Source of the DNA: an uncultured Lachnospiraceae bacterium
Lineage (GTDB): Bacteria > Bacillota > Clostridia > Lachnospirales > Lachnospiraceae
Assembly: GCA_910577165.1 (NCBI GenBank)
Contig: CAJTLX010000002.1
Span: forward strand, 153,629-172,528
DNA: 18,900 nt
Direction of reading: 5' to 3'
Shown: positions 1 to 7,931 of the stretch, piece after piece
How the letters are laid out: each line of letters starts with the position of its first letter
Position numbering within the stretch: the first letter of the stretch is position 1
Translations under genes and position numbers: made by a program
Notes under the pieces: generated by a model
The model's input: only the letters and a program-made list of their open reading frames with translations
What the model was told of the DNA's origin: nothing
Database searches by the model: none

Positions 1-1
1 A

Positions 2-67
2 GAAAATTCCTTCCACGGTAAGGGCATTGTGCAGGAGAACTGCGGAACTCTAAATAGGAGGTTTTAG
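2..67 (+). CDS. Possible 3' end of an upstream gene (partial)
   Basis: Frame 2 is open from the window edge to a TAG at 65-67 and reads ...HGKGIVQENCGTLNRRF. Its codons (ttc cac ggt aag ggc att gtg cag gag aac tgc) look like those of the real genes here, whereas frame 3, which stops at 51-53, uses several rare-looking arginine codons. If real, its stop overlaps the ribosome binding site of the DUF1854 gene, which would fit translational coupling in an operon. Only about 21 residues are visible, so no family can be assigned and the stretch could also be non-coding leader. Confidence 0.35.
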   Translation, partial: ENSFHGKGIVQENCGTLNRRF

Positions 68-69
68 AT

Positions 70-645
70 ATGGCATTTGGTAAGACACCGCCAGGTGGCG
101 GGACTCACGAAGATTTCAATTTAGAACAGATGGAAAAGGAGACGGAGGAAATGCTCAAACTCCGCTATATCCACAAGGACAATGCGGAATTTAAGCGCAC
201 GGACGGAGGATTTGTCAGTGTGCGCATAGGGGAAGAATTCTATCCGCGTGTGCAAGTTGTCCGTATGTTCCCATTTTCTGACCCGGAAAAATATATTTCC
301 ATCCGCACCCCGGATGAACATTCCAAGGAGATCGGTATCATCGAGGATATGAAGGATGTTACAAAGGAAACTGCACAGATGCTGACCGAACAATTAAATC
401 TGCGCTATTTCACTCCGATCATCAAAAAGATCGTGAATATTAAGGAAGAGTACGGCTACGCCTATTTTGAAGTAGTCACCGACCGGGGGGCCTGCCGCTT
501 CACCATCAATATGGGGGGACACGCAGTTGTTCATCTCTCGGAAACACGCATCCTTATCTCAGATATTGACGAAAATCGTTTTGAGATTCCAGATATTATG
601 AAACTCTCCGCAAAGGAATTGAAAAAACTGGATTTGTTCCTGTAA
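70..645 (+). CDS. DUF1854 family protein
   Basis: A 191-aa soluble protein with no signal peptide or membrane segment. The start follows a strong AGGAGG (56-61) with an 8-nt spacer. I recognise the DUF1854 pattern: after a charged N-terminus (about 1-40), a segment IGIIEDMKDVTKETAQML (88-105), then LRYFTPIIKKI (111-121) and TDRG (137-140) followed by a beta-rich stretch, ending in ISDIDENRFEI...LSAKELKKLDLFL. Family knowledge: DUF1854 proteins are usually encoded next to an ABC transporter, and in some proteobacteria the pair occurs with cyanophycin-type genes; their biochemical role is not established. The ABC exporter gene follows 82 bp downstream on the same strand with no terminator between, so the two are probably co-transcribed. 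A role as an accessory subunit of that transporter is inference from pairing only. Confidence 0.8.
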   Translation: MAFGKTPPGGGTHEDFNLEQMEKETEEMLKLRYIHKDNAEFKRTDGGFVSVRIGEEFYPRVQVVRMFPFSDPEKYISIRTPDEHSKEIGIIEDMKDVTKETAQMLTEQLNLRYFTPIIKKIVNIKEEYGYAYFEVVTDRGACRFTINMGGHAVVHLSETRILISDIDENRFEIPDIMKLSAKELKKLDLFL

Positions 646-727
646 AATTAATGTGCAGATAAGATCTATACCACTGCACAATTTCCCAAATATTAGGTCG
701 CAGATAAGCGGCAGAATGTGAGGAACT

Positions 728-2911
728 ATGATACTAAAATACGATTTATCCCAAGAAAATATAGCACTTCTGGCACTACCCTCAGGAGAGGAAATCTGCT
801 ACTGTGTTCCTTTCGATATTGATGAACATGGAAATTTTCTCAATAATTCCTATGTCGTCGCGACAAAAAAGCGGATTATTGTGTTAAGCTGTGGAGCGCG
901 CAAAGAGCAATATTTATTATCCGACTGTGAGAAAGTCGCCAGTGAGCCGCAGATCGACTGTGGGCTTTTTATCGTAAAGACGGACGGCGAAGAATGTATC
1001 CTCGCACGCTTTTCCGGCAAACATCTCGCGCGATTTTCCTATGTGGCGCGCGGGCTGATGATGTTTCTTTCCGGAAATATGAGCCTTGTATCAAGCGATG
1101 AGTACGAGCGTACTTGTCCAAAATGTCACCGCGCACTTCCGGGGACAAGAGAATGCCCTCATTGTAGCAGACAGGGCGGCGGAACAGCAAAACAATTTCT
1201 GTCCATGCTGACCCCGTACAAAAAACAGCTCGCCGTGATCTTTAGCGTGATGGCACTTGCCGCAGTAGTGACATTGCTCAATCCGGAAATCCAGAAACAT
1301 CTGATTGACGATGTACTTCATGACCGCAGGGGAACACTGCCACAGGCTTATTTTTTCCTTAGCATTATTTTTGGTCTAAGCATTGGCATGGTGGTACTCA
1401 ACATCACCAAATCCTACCTGTGCGCAAAACTTGGCTCAACGCTGAGCAAGGATCTGCGGGCGAAACTCTACCATAAGATCCAGGTGCTTTCGCTCTCCTT
1501 TATCAACGACCGCCGTCCCGGCGAGCTGATGAACCGCGTTGTCCACGATACAAACCGCGTTAAAATGTTTATGGAAGATGTATTCTGTAATATGTTTACA
1601 GTTATTATCATCTTTGTTTTTGATATTATCTATATGCTGATCCTCGATGCCAGATTGGCATTGATCTCCTTTATTTTTATTCCGTTTGGACTTGTTTTAT
1701 CCACGGCATTTAAGAAGAATATCCACCGCCGCTTCCATCGGCAATGGCAGAAGGATGATGATGTCAACAGCTCACTTCAGGATGTGATCTCCGGGATGAG
1801 TGTGGTAAAATCCTACGGAAAAGAGGCGGCGGAAGCAAAACATTTTAATGAGCTTGCGGATTCCTTCGCCAAGATCAACCGGAAAAATGAGGTATTCTGG
1901 GCAATTTTCTTCCCGATGCTCTCCTTTGTGATGGGAGCCGGAGTATACCTGATCACCTATTTTGGGGGGGTTCGCGTCTTGGACGGAAGAAAGACACCGG
2001 GCGAATTATTACAGTTTATCAATTATACTTCCATGCTATATATGTATTTGAACTGGCTGACCAACCTTCCGCGCCAGCTAATGAACCTTGTCAACAGTGT
2101 GGAGCGTATCAATGATGTTATGTCACAGGAACCGCGCATTATCGACCGTGACCGAGCAACAGAACTTGCAATCCACGGCGCAGTTGAATTTAAGCATGCA
2201 ACTTTCGGCTACAAATCCTACAAGCCAGTGCTTGAGGATATCAACCTTTCCATCAAGCCGGGGGAGATGATTGGATTAGTCGGCGCGTCCGGCACCGGAA
2301 AATCTACAATGATCAATCTGATCATGCATCTGTACGAACTGGACGACGGCAAACTGCTGATTGACGGCAGGGATATCCGGGATATTCGGCTGGAAAATTA
2401 CCACTCACAGATTGGGGTTGTGCTTCAGGAAACTTTCCTGTTCTCCGGAACGATATTGAACAATATCAAGTTTGCAAAGCCGGATGCGACCTACGAGGAA
2501 GTGATCCATGCTGCAAAGATGGCAAATGCACATGATTTTATCTGCCGCACACCGGACGGGTACAATACCTATGTCGGAGAGCGCGGTTTCACCCTTTCGG
2601 GCGGGGAGCGTCAGCGTATTGCCATCGCACGCGCAATCTTAAATGAGCCGAAACTTTTAATTTTGGATGAGGCAACAGCAAGCCTTGATACCGAGAGCGA
2701 ATACTTGATCCAGAAAGCTCTTGAACGTCTGACCAACGGGCGGACGACATTCGCGATCGCACACCGCCTCTCAACACTCAAAGATGCGGATCGGCTTGTG
2801 GTGATCGATGGACATAGCATTGCGGAGATCGGAACGCATAATGAACTGATGGAACAGCAGGGAATTTATTACAAGCTGGTAACAGCGCAGCTTGAGATGC
2901 AGAAAGTGTGA
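728..2911 (+). CDS. ABC exporter (TMD-NBD fusion) with N-terminal zinc-ribbon extension, DUF1854-associated
   Basis: A 727-aa type IV (exporter-fold) half transporter, expected to dimerise in the cytoplasmic membrane and export a substrate using ATP. Residues 1-125 form an extra soluble domain not found in typical exporters, followed by a zinc-ribbon-like pattern C130-x2-C133...C143-x2-C146. The membrane domain spans about 165-450 with roughly six hydrophobic segments. The nucleotide-binding domain (about 485-727) is intact: Walker A GASGTGKST (518-526), Q-loop in VVLQETF (about 564-570), signature LSGGE (623-627), Walker B LLILDEAT (643-650), D-loop SLD (652-654), H-loop H679. The start has GTGAGGA just upstream with a short spacer. 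It follows the DUF1854 gene, and the N-terminal domain may be the docking partner for that protein (inference). The substrate cannot be told from sequence. The transcript ends at the bidirectional terminator 45 bp downstream. Confidence 0.88.
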   Translation: MILKYDLSQENIALLALPSGEEICYCVPFDIDEHGNFLNNSYVVATKKRIIVLSCGARKEQYLLSDCEKVASEPQIDCGLFIVKTDGEECILARFSGKHLARFSYVARGLMMFLSGNMSLVSSDEYERTCPKCHRALPGTRECPHCSRQGGGTAKQFLSMLTPYKKQLAVIFSVMALAAVVTLLNPEIQKHLIDDVLHDRRGTLPQAYFFLSIIFGLSIGMVVLNITKSYLCAKLGSTLSKDLRAKLYHKIQVLSLSFINDRRPGELMNRVVHDTNRVKMFMEDVFCNMFTVIIIFVFDIIYMLILDARLALISFIFIPFGLVLSTAFKKNIHRRFHRQWQKDDDVNSSLQDVISGMSVVKSYGKEAAEAKHFNELADSFAKINRKNEVFWAIFFPMLSFVMGAGVYLITYFGGVRVLDGRKTPGELLQFINYTSMLYMYLNWLTNLPRQLMNLVNSVERINDVMSQEPRIIDRDRATELAIHGAVEFKHATFGYKSYKPVLEDINLSIKPGEMIGLVGASGTGKSTMINLIMHLYELDDGKLLIDGRDIRDIRLENYHSQIGVVLQETFLFSGTILNNIKFAKPDATYEEVIHAAKMANAHDFICRTPDGYNTYVGERGFTLSGGERQRIAIARAILNEPKLLILDEATASLDTESEYLIQKALERLTNGRTTFAIAHRLSTLKDADRLVVIDGHSIAEIGTHNELMEQQGIYYKLVTAQLEMQKV

Positions 2912-2955
2912 AAGAAACGTAGGGAATGACCGCAAGATCACCACTGTAAAAGCGG

Positions 2956-3010
2956 AAAAACTCCCCTTCCCGGAAATAGCTCCAATAAATTTCCAGAAAG
3001 GGGAGTTTTT
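2956..3010. terminator. Bidirectional intrinsic terminator
   Basis: Perfect 13-bp inverted repeat AAAAACTCCCCTT (2956-2968) and AAGGGGAGTTTTT (2998-3010), with a second inner stem GGAAAT/ATTTCC (2972-2977, 2989-2994). The A-run on the left and T-run on the right make it work on both strands. It lies between the convergent ABC transporter and transketolase genes and starts 4 bp after the transketolase stop codon. Confidence 0.9.
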
Positions 3011-3013
3011 ATT

Positions 3014-4996
3014 TTATAATACTTCTTTTACTGCTGCCACAACATTCTCCGTTGTAAAGCCAAATTTCTTAAACAATGTTGCCGCCGGTGCAGAAGCACC
3101 AAAGCCCTTCATCGTGATGGTCTTGCCGTCAAGTCCAACGTATTTGCCCCAGCCGAAATCGCCAAGTGCTTCCACTGCTACTCTTGCGCGGACATTCTTC
3201 GGAAGTACGGACTCTTTGTACTCATCGGACTGCTCCTCGAAAATATCCATACATGGCATGGACACTACACGCACATCAACGCCGTCCTTAGCAAGCTCCG
3301 CCTTTGCCTCCACCGCAAGGGAAACCTCCGAACCTGTCGCGATAATAATTGCATCCGGAACTTCCTTCTTGGAATCCTCAAGCACATACGCACCCTTTAA
3401 CGCTTCCTTTGATGAGCCAGAAAGCTGCGGCAGATTCTGTCTTGAAAGTACCAGTGCAGTTGGTGTCTCAAGCGAGGTCACTGCAGAATACCATGCCGCG
3501 ATCGTCTCGGTCGCATCCGCCGGGCGGAATACATGGAAATTCGGCATGGAGCGCAGCATTGCAAGCTGCTCGATCGGCTCGTGGGTCGGACCGTCCTCGC
3601 CAACTCCGATACTGTCATGTGTCAGTACGTAGGTGGTCGGAATCTTCATAATCGAGGAAAGTCTTGCCATTGGCTTTACATAGTCACTAAATACAAAGAA
3701 GGTCGAAACAAATGCGCGCAGACCGTGCAGAGTCATTCCATTGCCGATTGCTGCCATCGCAAGTTCGCGAACACCAAAATGCATATTTCTGCCCGCGTAA
3801 TCCGCCTTCGAGAAATCGCCCATATCCTTCATATAGGTCTTGGTGGACGGGGAAAGATCCGCCGCGCCGCCAATCAGATTCGGGATCTTGTCTTTTAAGC
3901 GGTTGATCACCTGACCGGAAAGATTTCTTGTCGCCTCCGGCTTGTCATCGTATGCCCAGAATGCCTCATCGTCAATCAATTTCTTTGCGATCTCAAGGTC
4001 AAATTCCTCATCCCAAGCCTTCTTCATCTCCGGATACTTCGCGCAGTACTCTGCGAACATCTTGTTCCAGGCATCCTCAACTTCCGCCTTTGCCGAAGCA
4101 ATATTTCTGTAATTTTCATATACCTCATCCGGCACAAAGAATGGCTCATCGCTCAGCCATCCAAGATTTTCCTTGAGTGCCTTTACATTGTCATCTCCAA
4201 GAGGCTCGCCATGCGCACTAGCCTTGCCCTGTTTTGCCGGGCAGCCAAAACCGATCTGTGTCTTTACCGTGATCATGGTCGGGCGGGTCTTGTCCGCTTT
4301 TGCCTCCTCGATGGCTTTTCCAATCTCTTCCAAATTATTGCCGTCTTCCACGACAAGTGTCTGGAAGCCAAATGCCTCAAAACGCTTCTTTACATCCTCA
4401 GTAAATGCGATATCGGTGCTGCCCTCAATAGAGATCTGATTGGAATCATACAATACAATCAGTTTGCCAAGCCCCAAAGTACCTGCAAGGGAGAATGCCT
4501 CCGAGGAAATCCCTTCCATCATACAGCCGTCGCCGCCAAGCACATAGGTGTAATGATCAACAACCGGGAAGCCTTCCTTATTAAATTTTGCTGCCAGATG
4601 CGCTTCCGCTGCTGCCATGCCGACTGCCATTCCCATACCTGCGCCAAGAGGACCTGTCGTCGCCTCAACCCCTCTTGTATGGCGGTACTCCGGATGTCCC
4701 GGTGTCAGAGAATCAAGCTGACGGAACTGCATCAAATCTTCCTTTGTCAAACCATAGCCAAACAGGTGAAGAAGCGAATACAATAAGGTGGAACCATGTC
4801 CGCCGGAAAGAATGAAACGATCTCTGTTTGGCCAGTCCGGATTTGCCGGGTTGTGGTTCATATGCTTTGCCCAAAGCTCATATGCCATCGCCGCGCTGCC
4901 AAGTGGAAGCCCCGGGTGACCGGATTTTGCTTTCTGTACAGCATCAGCTGCCAGTACGCGGATCGCGTTCACTGACATTGTATCAATATTGCTCAT
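3014..4996 (-). CDS. tkt: Transketolase
   Basis: A 660-aa, full-length thiamine-diphosphate enzyme that moves two-carbon ketol units between sugar phosphates in the non-oxidative pentose phosphate pathway (cytoplasm). Visible landmarks: SGHPGLPLG (25-33, H27), GGHGS (H67), LTPGHPE (H101), the ThDP/metal motif starting GDGCMMEG (155-162) and closing at YDSNQIS (183-189), the pyrimidine-domain segment VRELAMAAIGNGM carrying the catalytic glutamate, and GEDGPTHEPIEQLAMLRS. The start has AGGAGG at 8-nt spacing (complement of about 5007-5012). The transaldolase gene lies upstream on the same strand with 143 bp between, so both are probably made from one transcript. That gap is filled by a palindromic repeat that could affect relative expression. 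No truncation or missing active-site residue seen. Confidence 0.97.
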   Translation of the reverse strand: MSNIDTMSVNAIRVLAADAVQKAKSGHPGLPLGSAAMAYELWAKHMNHNPANPDWPNRDRFILSGGHGSTLLYSLLHLFGYGLTKEDLMQFRQLDSLTPGHPEYRHTRGVEATTGPLGAGMGMAVGMAAAEAHLAAKFNKEGFPVVDHYTYVLGGDGCMMEGISSEAFSLAGTLGLGKLIVLYDSNQISIEGSTDIAFTEDVKKRFEAFGFQTLVVEDGNNLEEIGKAIEEAKADKTRPTMITVKTQIGFGCPAKQGKASAHGEPLGDDNVKALKENLGWLSDEPFFVPDEVYENYRNIASAKAEVEDAWNKMFAEYCAKYPEMKKAWDEEFDLEIAKKLIDDEAFWAYDDKPEATRNLSGQVINRLKDKIPNLIGGAADLSPSTKTYMKDMGDFSKADYAGRNMHFGVRELAMAAIGNGMTLHGLRAFVSTFFVFSDYVKPMARLSSIMKIPTTYVLTHDSIGVGEDGPTHEPIEQLAMLRSMPNFHVFRPADATETIAAWYSAVTSLETPTALVLSRQNLPQLSGSSKEALKGAYVLEDSKKEVPDAIIIATGSEVSLAVEAKAELAKDGVDVRVVSMPCMDIFEEQSDEYKESVLPKNVRARVAVEALGDFGWGKYVGLDGKTITMKGFGASAPAATLFKKFGFTTENVVAAVKEVL

Positions 4997-5024
4997 AACT
5001 TAGAGTCCTCCTATTTTTAGTTCC

Positions 5025-5113
5025 GCAAGTGCCCTCCCAGTACCCACTACTTGGGAGAGATTTTTGTTCGCTTCGCTCTTAAAAATCCCTCCTAAGTACT
5101 ATCAAGCACTTGC
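5025..5113. repeat. Nested palindromic intergenic repeat between transaldolase and transketolase genes
   Basis: Outer perfect inverted arms GCAAGTGC (5025-5032) and GCACTTGC (5106-5113) enclose a strong hairpin with 17-nt arms: 5049-5065 (ACTTGGGAGAGATTTTT) pairs with 5081-5097 (AAAAATCCCTCCTAAGT), one mismatch and one G-T wobble, around a GCGAAGCGAAC-type loop. A competing small hairpin CTCCCAGTA/TACTTGGGAG is also possible. The compact nested architecture resembles a dispersed palindromic (REP or MITE-like) unit rather than a simple terminator; there is no coding potential. Only one copy is present in this window, so its repeated status is inference. Confidence 0.6.
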
Positions 5114-5139
5114 TGTTTTAGAGTTCTGCATACTAAATT

Positions 5140-5793
5140 TTACTTGCCGAAAACCGCCTCATAGTCCTTCTTGAATTTCTCAATTCCCTGATCGGTCAGC
5201 GGATGCTTTGTACACTGAACAATAACGCTGTATGGAACAGTGGCAATATGCGCACCTGCAAGTGCGCAGTCTGTAATATGGATCGGATTGCGCACACTCG
5301 CTGCAATAATCTCAGTTTCCAGACCATAAATATTAAAAATATCAGCGATATTGCGAATCAGATCGATTCCTGGTGTGGAGATATCGTCCAGACGACCAAG
5401 GAACGGGGAAACGTAGGTCGCACCCGCTCTTGCTGCAAGAAGTGCCTGGTTCGCAGAGAAGATCAAAGTTACATTGGTTCTGATGCCCTCAGCAGAAAGC
5501 ACCTTTACCGCCTTTAAGCCCTCAACAGTCATCGGGATCTTCACCACCATATTCGGATGGATCGCAGCGATCTCGCGGCCTTCCTTGATCATCCCCTCAG
5601 CGTCAACGGTTGTCGCCTTTACTTCGCCGCTAATAGGCCCGTCCACAATAGAGGTAATCTCTTTGATCACCTCGTTAAAATCGCGGCCTTCCTTCGCGAT
5701 AAGAGATGGATTCGTTGTAACTCCGCAGATTACACCCATATCATTTGCCTTCCTGATGTCCTCCACGTTGGCTGTGTCGATAAAAAACTTCAT
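5140..5793 (-). CDS. tal: Transaldolase / fructose-6-phosphate aldolase-like (TalC/FSA type)
   Basis: A 217-aa cytoplasmic class I aldolase of the small TalC/FSA subfamily (usual length about 212-220), which transfers a dihydroxyacetone unit between sugar phosphates. The N-terminus MKFFIDTANVEDI, the GVTTNPSLIAKEG motif (24-36) and the Schiff-base lysine K85 in VVKIPMT are all present, followed by NVTLIFSANQALLAARAGATYVSPF, split by family usage into the conserved TLIFS and SPFLGRLDD blocks. The start has AAAGGAGG about 9 nt upstream. Small transaldolases and fructose-6-phosphate aldolase are hard to tell apart from sequence; location beside transketolase favours the transaldolase role. Transcribed first in the tal-tkt unit, from the promoter at 5863-5891. 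Confidence 0.93.
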   Translation of the reverse strand: MKFFIDTANVEDIRKANDMGVICGVTTNPSLIAKEGRDFNEVIKEITSIVDGPISGEVKATTVDAEGMIKEGREIAAIHPNMVVKIPMTVEGLKAVKVLSAEGIRTNVTLIFSANQALLAARAGATYVSPFLGRLDDISTPGIDLIRNIADIFNIYGLETEIIAASVRNPIHITDCALAGAHIATVPYSVIVQCTKHPLTDQGIEKFKKDYEAVFGK

Positions 5794-5862
5794 TTTATAA
5801 ATCCTCCTTTTAAATTAGTATCAAAACTTTAAAAAAATGTAAAATAATTTTACTTTTTCTAA

Positions 5863-5891
5863 ATTATACTACAATTTGCTGAAAATGGCAA
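5863..5891 (-). promoter_or_regulatory. Promoter for tal-tkt
   Basis: Read on the minus strand: -35 TTGCCA (complement of 5886-5891), 17-bp spacer, perfect -10 TATAAT (complement of 5863-5868), about 70 bp upstream of the transaldolase start. The leader is very A/T rich. Confidence 0.75.
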
Positions 5892-5948
5892 GTAAAATAT
5901 AGCTATCCTTCGTGCAAATTGTGCTTTTTTTCGTCAAGGTTCCACTTA

Positions 5949-6698
5949 TCACCTTTCTAAAGCCTCCAAAGCGTCCACGCTCTCCCTCATTACTTTCGCA
6001 ATATCCTCATTGATCACTAGCTCCGCTCTGCTATCCGCCGCAGTCGTACTCTTATTGATCAGCACCAGATGCCTTCCACTAAAATAATCAATCAGCCCCG
6101 CCGCCGGATAGACCACCAGCGAAGTACCACCAATCACCAGCATATCCGCCGCCTTGATCGCGCGTACCGCACCCGAAATAATTTTCTGGTCAAGTCCCTC
6201 CTCATAAAGCACTACATCCGGCTTAATGGTTCCACCACAATCACAGTGCGGAACACCGTCCACATCATGCATATACTCCATCGGGTAAAACTTCCCGCAC
6301 TTAGTGCAATAATTGCGAAGCACCGAGCCATGCAGTTCGTAAACTACCTTGCTTCCCGCCGCCTGATGCAGACCATCAATATTTTGTGTCACTACCGCCT
6401 TTAATTTTCCCATCCTCTCCAATTTCGCCAATGCGATATGACAATCATTCGGTTTTGCCTGCGGATAAAGCAAATTTTCTTTGTAAAATTGGTAAAATTC
6501 CTCCGGATAACGCGCATAAAAAGTATGCGATACAAGCAGTTCCGGTGTCAACTGCGCTTTTAGTTTTTTTGAAAAAATCCCCTCTGAGCTGCGAAAATCC
6601 GGAATATTGCTTGCGGTAGAAACACCCGCTCCCCCAAAAAATACAATATTCTCGCTCTCGTGAAACATTCTGGCAAGACGCGCTATCTTCTCGTCCAT
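5949..6698 (-). CDS. cobB: NAD-dependent protein deacylase, sirtuin family
   Basis: A 249-aa Sir2-family enzyme that removes acyl groups from protein lysines using NAD+, giving nicotinamide and O-acyl-ADP-ribose. Motifs: NAD-binding GAGVSTASNIPDFRS (about 23-37), TQNIDGLHQ (104-112), catalytic H123 in ELHGS, zinc cysteines C131, C134, C152 and C154 (CTKC...CDC), and GTSL (191-194). I chose the start at 6698 because AAAGGAGGGG lies 6 nt upstream; an in-frame ATG at 6752 has no such site. Without the alanine/tyrosine-arginine comparison to known desuccinylases the acyl preference is open, so the symbol is a family-level name. The gene is divergent from trmB, with 286 bp between. No clear terminator follows it before the tal promoter. 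Confidence 0.92.
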   Translation of the reverse strand: MDEKIARLARMFHESENIVFFGGAGVSTASNIPDFRSSEGIFSKKLKAQLTPELLVSHTFYARYPEEFYQFYKENLLYPQAKPNDCHIALAKLERMGKLKAVVTQNIDGLHQAAGSKVVYELHGSVLRNYCTKCGKFYPMEYMHDVDGVPHCDCGGTIKPDVVLYEEGLDQKIISGAVRAIKAADMLVIGGTSLVVYPAAGLIDYFSGRHLVLINKSTTAADSRAELVINEDIAKVMRESVDALEALER

Positions 6699-6860
6699 CA
6701 AATTCCCCTCCTTTCCTTTTATTACTGCAGCAATCAAAGTTAATTTCCACAATTTAGCATCTTAAAAAGATTGACTTTAAATCGCCAGAGTAATATTATG
6801 CCCCATTCTAAAGGGACATACTCCATTTTACAATCGCAGACTCAAGAACCCTACCCCCTT

Positions 6861-6888
6861 ATTATACCAAAATTAATCGGAAAAGCAA
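6861..6888 (-). promoter_or_regulatory. Candidate promoter for the sirtuin gene
   Basis: Minus strand: -35 TTGCTT (complement of 6883-6888), 16-bp spacer, -10 TATAAT (complement of 6861-6866). It would give a 5' leader of about 155 nt. That leader contains an imperfect dyad TATGCCCC...GGGACATA (6797-6820) of unknown use. Confidence 0.5.
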
Positions 6889-6913
6889 TCATTTTATAGG
6901 GATAAACTGCCTA

Positions 6914-6942
6914 TTGAATCTCCATTAAAAATCGTATATAAT
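6914..6942 (+). promoter_or_regulatory. Promoter for trmB
   Basis: -35 TTGAAT (6914-6919), 17-bp spacer, -10 TATAAT (6937-6942), ending 42 bp before the trmB start. It is back-to-back with the sirtuin promoter; the two -35 boxes are about 25 bp apart. Confidence 0.7.
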
Positions 6943-6984
6943 GGCAGCAAGTTCCAACTCAAATTTACACATGGAGTAAAAAAT

Positions 6985-7635
6985 ATGAGATTACGCAATA
7001 TCAAGGGGGCAAAAGAGGCGATTGCTGCCAGTCCCTACGTTGTACAGGAGCCGGAAAAATACCGTGGACGCTGGAATGAATTCTTTGGCAACCATCATCC
7101 GCTTCATATTGAGATTGGTATGGGCAAGGGAAAATTTATTACCGCGCTGGCACAACAGCATCCCGAAATCAACTATATCGGCATTGAGCTGTATGAGAGC
7201 GTACTGATCCGCGCAGTCAAAAAACGCGAGAGCATCGATGAATGCAAAAATCTTACCTTCCTGTGCTATGGCGCGGAACATCTCGAAGCGGTGTTTGCCT
7301 CCCTGGAAGTGGCAAGAATCTACCTGAATTTTTCCGATCCGTGGCCAAAAGAACGCCATGCAAGAAGGCGGCTGACCTCATCGGAATTCCTTGCGCGGTA
7401 CCGACAATTTTTACGGTCGGACGGACAACTCGAATTTAAAACGGACAATCAGGCACTCTTTGATTTTTCCATCGAACAGGCAAGGCAGATGGGCTGGCAG
7501 CTTGCACAGATTACCAGGGACTTGCATCATAGCCCTTATATGGAGGGCAATCTGATGACCGAGTATGAGGAACGCTTCTCCGCTATGGGCAATCCGATCT
7601 ATCGGCTTGTGGCATTTCCTCCAAAAAAAGAATAG
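6985..7635 (+). CDS. trmB: tRNA (guanine-N7-)-methyltransferase
   Basis: A 216-aa class I SAM-dependent methyltransferase that forms m7G46 in the variable loop of tRNAs. Typical features: N-terminal MRLRNIKGAKEAI, SAM-binding EIGMGKGKFI (43-52), acidic GIELYESV (66-73), the TrmB signature LNFSDPWPKERHARRRL (114-130) with the catalytic aspartate, and the C-terminal TEYEERF (192-198). Length matches the family. GGAG at 6973-6976 supports the start. The next ORFs on this strand are a 51-codon basic ORF and thioredoxin; no terminator is evident between trmB and them, so readthrough is possible. Confidence 0.96.
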   Translation: MRLRNIKGAKEAIAASPYVVQEPEKYRGRWNEFFGNHHPLHIEIGMGKGKFITALAQQHPEINYIGIELYESVLIRAVKKRESIDECKNLTFLCYGAEHLEAVFASLEVARIYLNFSDPWPKERHARRRLTSSEFLARYRQFLRSDGQLEFKTDNQALFDFSIEQARQMGWQLAQITRDLHHSPYMEGNLMTEYEERFSAMGNPIYRLVAFPPKKE

Positions 7636-7713
7636 TCAAAGATAAATGTTCCAGGCATCCGGACAATCAGACAGACCAGCTAAAACACAAATGCATACCA
7701 AAGGAAAATCCCT

Positions 7714-7775
7714 GCATATACTATAGGAAAACACTGCATAATATTCCCGTGCAGTATGGGAAGTGAGGTATATGC
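7714..7775 (+). other. Potentially structured leader of the 51-codon ORF
   Basis: Perfect inverted repeat GCATATAC (7714-7721) and GTATATGC (7768-7775) ends directly at the ATG of the small ORF. Inside lie shorter dyads: ACTGCA/TGCAGT, and TTCCC/GGGAA flanking GTGCAGTAT. The outer right arm abuts the GTGAGG ribosome binding site, so folding could occlude translation. No known riboswitch family is recognised. Confidence 0.35.
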
Positions 7776-7931
7776 ATGGCTTCTTCCTTCAAACGTTTCC
7801 TCATTCGTTTTTTCGATGCACAGCCCAGCCTAAACCGCCAGGCCGTCACTCTGAAACGAAATTTTGACGAGATAAACCGGACATTACAATCGTTCGGCAA
7901 ACCCTCAAAAAAACGCAAACATGGGCATTGA
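7776..7931 (+). CDS. Small basic protein, 51 aa, unrecognised
   Basis: An ORF too short for many gene callers, beginning MASSFKRFLIRFF and ending GKPSKKRKHGH. It starts with ATG 7-8 nt after GTGAGG (7763-7768). The product is strongly basic with one amphipathic-looking N-terminal stretch and a Lys/Arg-rich tail, and has no signal peptide or cysteines. It lies between trmB and the thioredoxin gene, whose start is 71 bp downstream, on the same strand. A nucleic-acid or ribosome contact would suit the charge, but that is speculation. An overlapping out-of-frame ATG at 7772 gives only a 32-codon ORF and is less likely. Confidence 0.5.
   Translation: MASSFKRFLIRFFDAQPSLNRQAVTLKRNFDEINRTLQSFGKPSKKRKHGH

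Noticed and set aside
2892..3632. Plus-strand 246-codon open frame overlapping the end of the ABC gene and antisense to transketolase
   Set aside because: It runs through the bidirectional terminator, has no ribosome binding site, and mirrors the highly supported transketolase codons on the other strand.
4211..4786. Plus-strand 191-codon open frame inside transketolase
   Set aside because: Antisense shadow of the conserved ThDP-domain coding sequence; no start signals and no recognisable protein pattern.
6699..6752. Earlier in-frame ATG for the sirtuin
   Set aside because: No ribosome binding site there, and the strong AAAGGAGGGG lies inside the extension right before the ATG at 6698.
6797..6820. 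Imperfect dyad in the sirtuin leader as a redox (Rex-type) operator
   Set aside because: The arms TATGCCCC/GGGACATA do not match the known Rex-type palindrome TTGTGA...TCACAA, and one position is mismatched.
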